A DNA stretch of 7,039 bases, taken from the NCBI GenBank assembly GCA_002309675.1, contig DBXX01000064.1, forward strand, positions 1-7,039. Reading direction: 5' to 3'. The notes beneath the pieces are model-generated. The model searched no databases. It was not told the DNA's origin and was given only the letters and a program-made list of their open reading frames with translations. Position numbers and translations under genes: made by a program. Each line of letters begins with the position of its first letter. Within the stretch, counting starts at the first letter, position 1. The stretch comes from Lachnospiraceae bacterium UBA1201. Lineage in GTDB: Bacteria > Bacillota > Clostridia > Lachnospirales > Lachnospiraceae. Below, in pieces: positions 5,644 to 7,039 of this stretch.

Positions 5644-6996
5644 ATGAGTATTTCAAATGAACATAAAGATCTCACCACCGGCGTGGTGTGGAAGAAACTT
5701 CTGCGTTTCGCCCTGCCCATCTTTTCGGCCTCCCTGCTGCAGTCGCTGTACGGAACGGTCGACCTGCTGGTCGTCGGGCACTTCGCGGACTCGGCGGCGG
5801 TGTCGGGCGTTTCGACCGGCGGCATGACCATGCAGACACTGACCGGCGTGGTCTTCGGCCTGACCACCGGTGTGACGGTCTTGCTGGGGCAGAACATCGG
5901 TAAGAAGGACGGCCCGGCAGGCGCGCGGACCATCTCCGCAGCACTGTCACTGTTTATCCTGGTCGCGCTGGGGCTCACAGCCGTCATCACGGCACTGGCC
6001 GGCCCGCTCGCCGTTGTCATGAACGCGCCAGAGCTCGCATACGACGACACGGTGACCTACATCCGCATCTGCGGCGGCGGCATCATCTGCATTGTCCTGT
6101 ATAACGCGATCAGCGGTATCTTCCGCGGCATGGGCGACTCGAAGACGCCCCTGATCCTGGTCGGTGTCGCTTGCGCGGTCAATGTCGTCGGCGACCTGCT
6201 GTTCGTCGGCTTATGCGGTATGGGCACGGCAGGCGCCGCGATCGCGACCGTGATCGCGCAGGGCGTCAGCGCGGTGTGCGCCTTCCTGCTCCTGCAGAAG
6301 AAGAGCCCCGACCCGACGCAGCGCACCTTACGTCCCAAACTGTACGGTCACGAGATCAAAAAAATCCTGTTTTACGGTGTTCCCATCGCCATGCAGGAAC
6401 TGCTGACGGGCGTGTCCTTCATGGTGATCCTGGCCATCCTGAACTCCTTCGGTCTGACGGCCTCTGCAGGCGTCGGCATCGCGGAGCGCCTGGCCGGCCT
6501 GTTCTTCATCATCCCGGGCTCCATGCTCGCGGCCCTGTCCGCATTTTCCGCGCAGAACGTGGGCGCCGGCCGCCGCGAGCGTGCCCGCACCGCCATGTTC
6601 GTCAGCATGCTGGTGACCTGCTCTGCCGGTCTGCTCGTCTTCCTGGCCAGTTTCTGGCATGGCGAGCTTTTAGCTTCCCTGTTTTCCAACGTTCCCGAGG
6701 ACTGTGCGGCCGCCGGCGACTACCTGCGCTCCTACTCCATCGACTGCGTCATGGTCGGGATCAATTTCTCCATCATGGGCTACCTGAACGGCAACGGAAA
6801 GACCGGCTTCGTGGCCCTGCAAGGCATCCTGAGCGCCTTCCTAGTCCGCATCCCGTTCTCCTACTTCATGTCGAAGGTCGAGGGCGTGACCCTGTTCCAG
6901 ATTGGCTTCGCCACCCCGATGGCGACGGTCTTCGCCATTGTGATCACTGTCATCTACCTAACACACTTTGAGCGGAAAATGAAGAAAGCAGACTGA
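5644..6996 (+). CDS. MATE family multidrug/cation efflux transporter
   Basis: The gene is complete at 450 residues, the usual size for MATE proteins, which pump drugs or other cationic metabolites out in exchange for Na+ or H+. Family marks include the N-terminal TTGVVWKKLLRFALP segment, YGTVDLLVVGHF, GVTVLLGQNIG (76-86), RGMGDSKTPL (161-170) in the first half, and FSAQNVGAGR (301-310) in the second half. About twelve hydrophobic segments are visible (roughly 20-44, 54-82, 96-120, 137-160, 169-190, 196-217, 243-268, 275-300, 316-338, 362-384, 391-411, 418-442). The ATG at 5644 is the only sensible start: the frame has no earlier start and the next Met is within the membrane region. No clear Shine-Dalgarno precedes it, which is odd beside the other strong sites here. 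The coding region is GC-rich (38 of 60 at 5701-5760) against the AT-richer upstream segment. The substrate cannot be told from the sequence. Confidence 0.95.
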   Translation: MSISNEHKDLTTGVVWKKLLRFALPIFSASLLQSLYGTVDLLVVGHFADSAAVSGVSTGGMTMQTLTGVVFGLTTGVTVLLGQNIGKKDGPAGARTISAALSLFILVALGLTAVITALAGPLAVVMNAPELAYDDTVTYIRICGGGIICIVLYNAISGIFRGMGDSKTPLILVGVACAVNVVGDLLFVGLCGMGTAGAAIATVIAQGVSAVCAFLLLQKKSPDPTQRTLRPKLYGHEIKKILFYGVPIAMQELLTGVSFMVILAILNSFGLTASAGVGIAERLAGLFFIIPGSMLAALSAFSAQNVGAGRRERARTAMFVSMLVTCSAGLLVFLASFWHGELLASLFSNVPEDCAAAGDYLRSYSIDCVMVGINFSIMGYLNGNGKTGFVALQGILSAFLVRIPFSYFMSKVEGVTLFQIGFATPMATVFAIVITVIYLTHFERKMKKAD

Positions 6997-7020
6997 TAAA
7001 TACGTATAATCAAAGCCGGC

Positions 7021-7039
7021 CGCCTGCATAGTGCAGGCG
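7021..7039 (+). terminator. Hairpin after the MATE gene, probable terminator cut by window end
   Basis: CGCCTGCA (7021-7028) and TGCAGGCG (7032-7039) form a perfect 8-bp stem around a 3-nt loop, 25 nt after the stop codon. The left arm could extend into AGCCGGC (7013-7020), but the matching right side and any T tract lie beyond the window. Confidence 0.65.

Noticed and set aside
6171..6971. Plus-strand open frame of 266 codons overlapping the MATE gene in another frame
   Set aside because: The product is extremely Arg-rich, typical of an off-frame in GC-rich coding DNA.
7001..7010. TATAAT on the plus strand right after the MATE stop
   Set aside because: No -35 at the right distance, and a hairpin follows at once.
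1..7039. CRISPR array, tRNA, rRNA or insertion sequence
   Set aside because: No short direct repeats with regular spacers, no tRNA-like cloverleaf, no transposase and no flanking inverted repeats were seen.

Overview
The window looks like chromosomal DNA from a Gram-positive anaerobe of the Clostridia (a Lachnospiraceae-type gut or rumen bacterium is my best guess). Reasons: strong AGGAGG-type ribosome binding sites, secreted BACON plus InlB-type B-repeat (Listeria-Bacteroides repeat, Flg_new) proteins with Gram-positive-style signal peptides, an HD-domain protein of a type I associate with Clostridia, and a MATE transporter. The taxonomic call is inference.

Left part (1-3530), all on the minus strand: two tandem paralogous secreted repeat proteins. 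The upstream copy (847-3360) is complete. It has a signal peptide, a BACON-like domain, six InlB-type repeats in two subtypes, and a C-terminal region of about 280 residues that I do not recognise. The downstream copy (1-534) shows only its signal peptide, BACON-like domain and first repeat before the window ends. Each has its own near-consensus promoter and a leader of about 115-120 nt. A strong minus-strand terminator sits directly before each promoter, so each seems to be a separate transcript.

Middle part (3532-4296): a complete HD-superfamily phosphohydrolase gene on the minus strand, ending in an intrinsic terminator.

Decay zone (4436-5656), minus strand: three degraded or doubtful coding segments in operon-like order. 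They are a small open frame without a convincing start, a three-TM membrane protein gene split by a frameshift, and an N-terminal GNAT-acetyltransferase-like remnant. The remnant keeps a perfect Shine-Dalgarno sequence but has ATC where the start codon should be.

Right part (5572-7039), plus strand: a GC-rich, complete MATE efflux transporter gene with an extended -10 promoter upstream. A hairpin just after its stop codon is cut by the window end.

The genes do not form one obvious pathway. The most interesting points are the mosaic repeat protein, whose base composition drops sharply from the N-terminal repeats to the unknown C-terminal domain, and the decaying minus-strand cluster beside the MATE gene.
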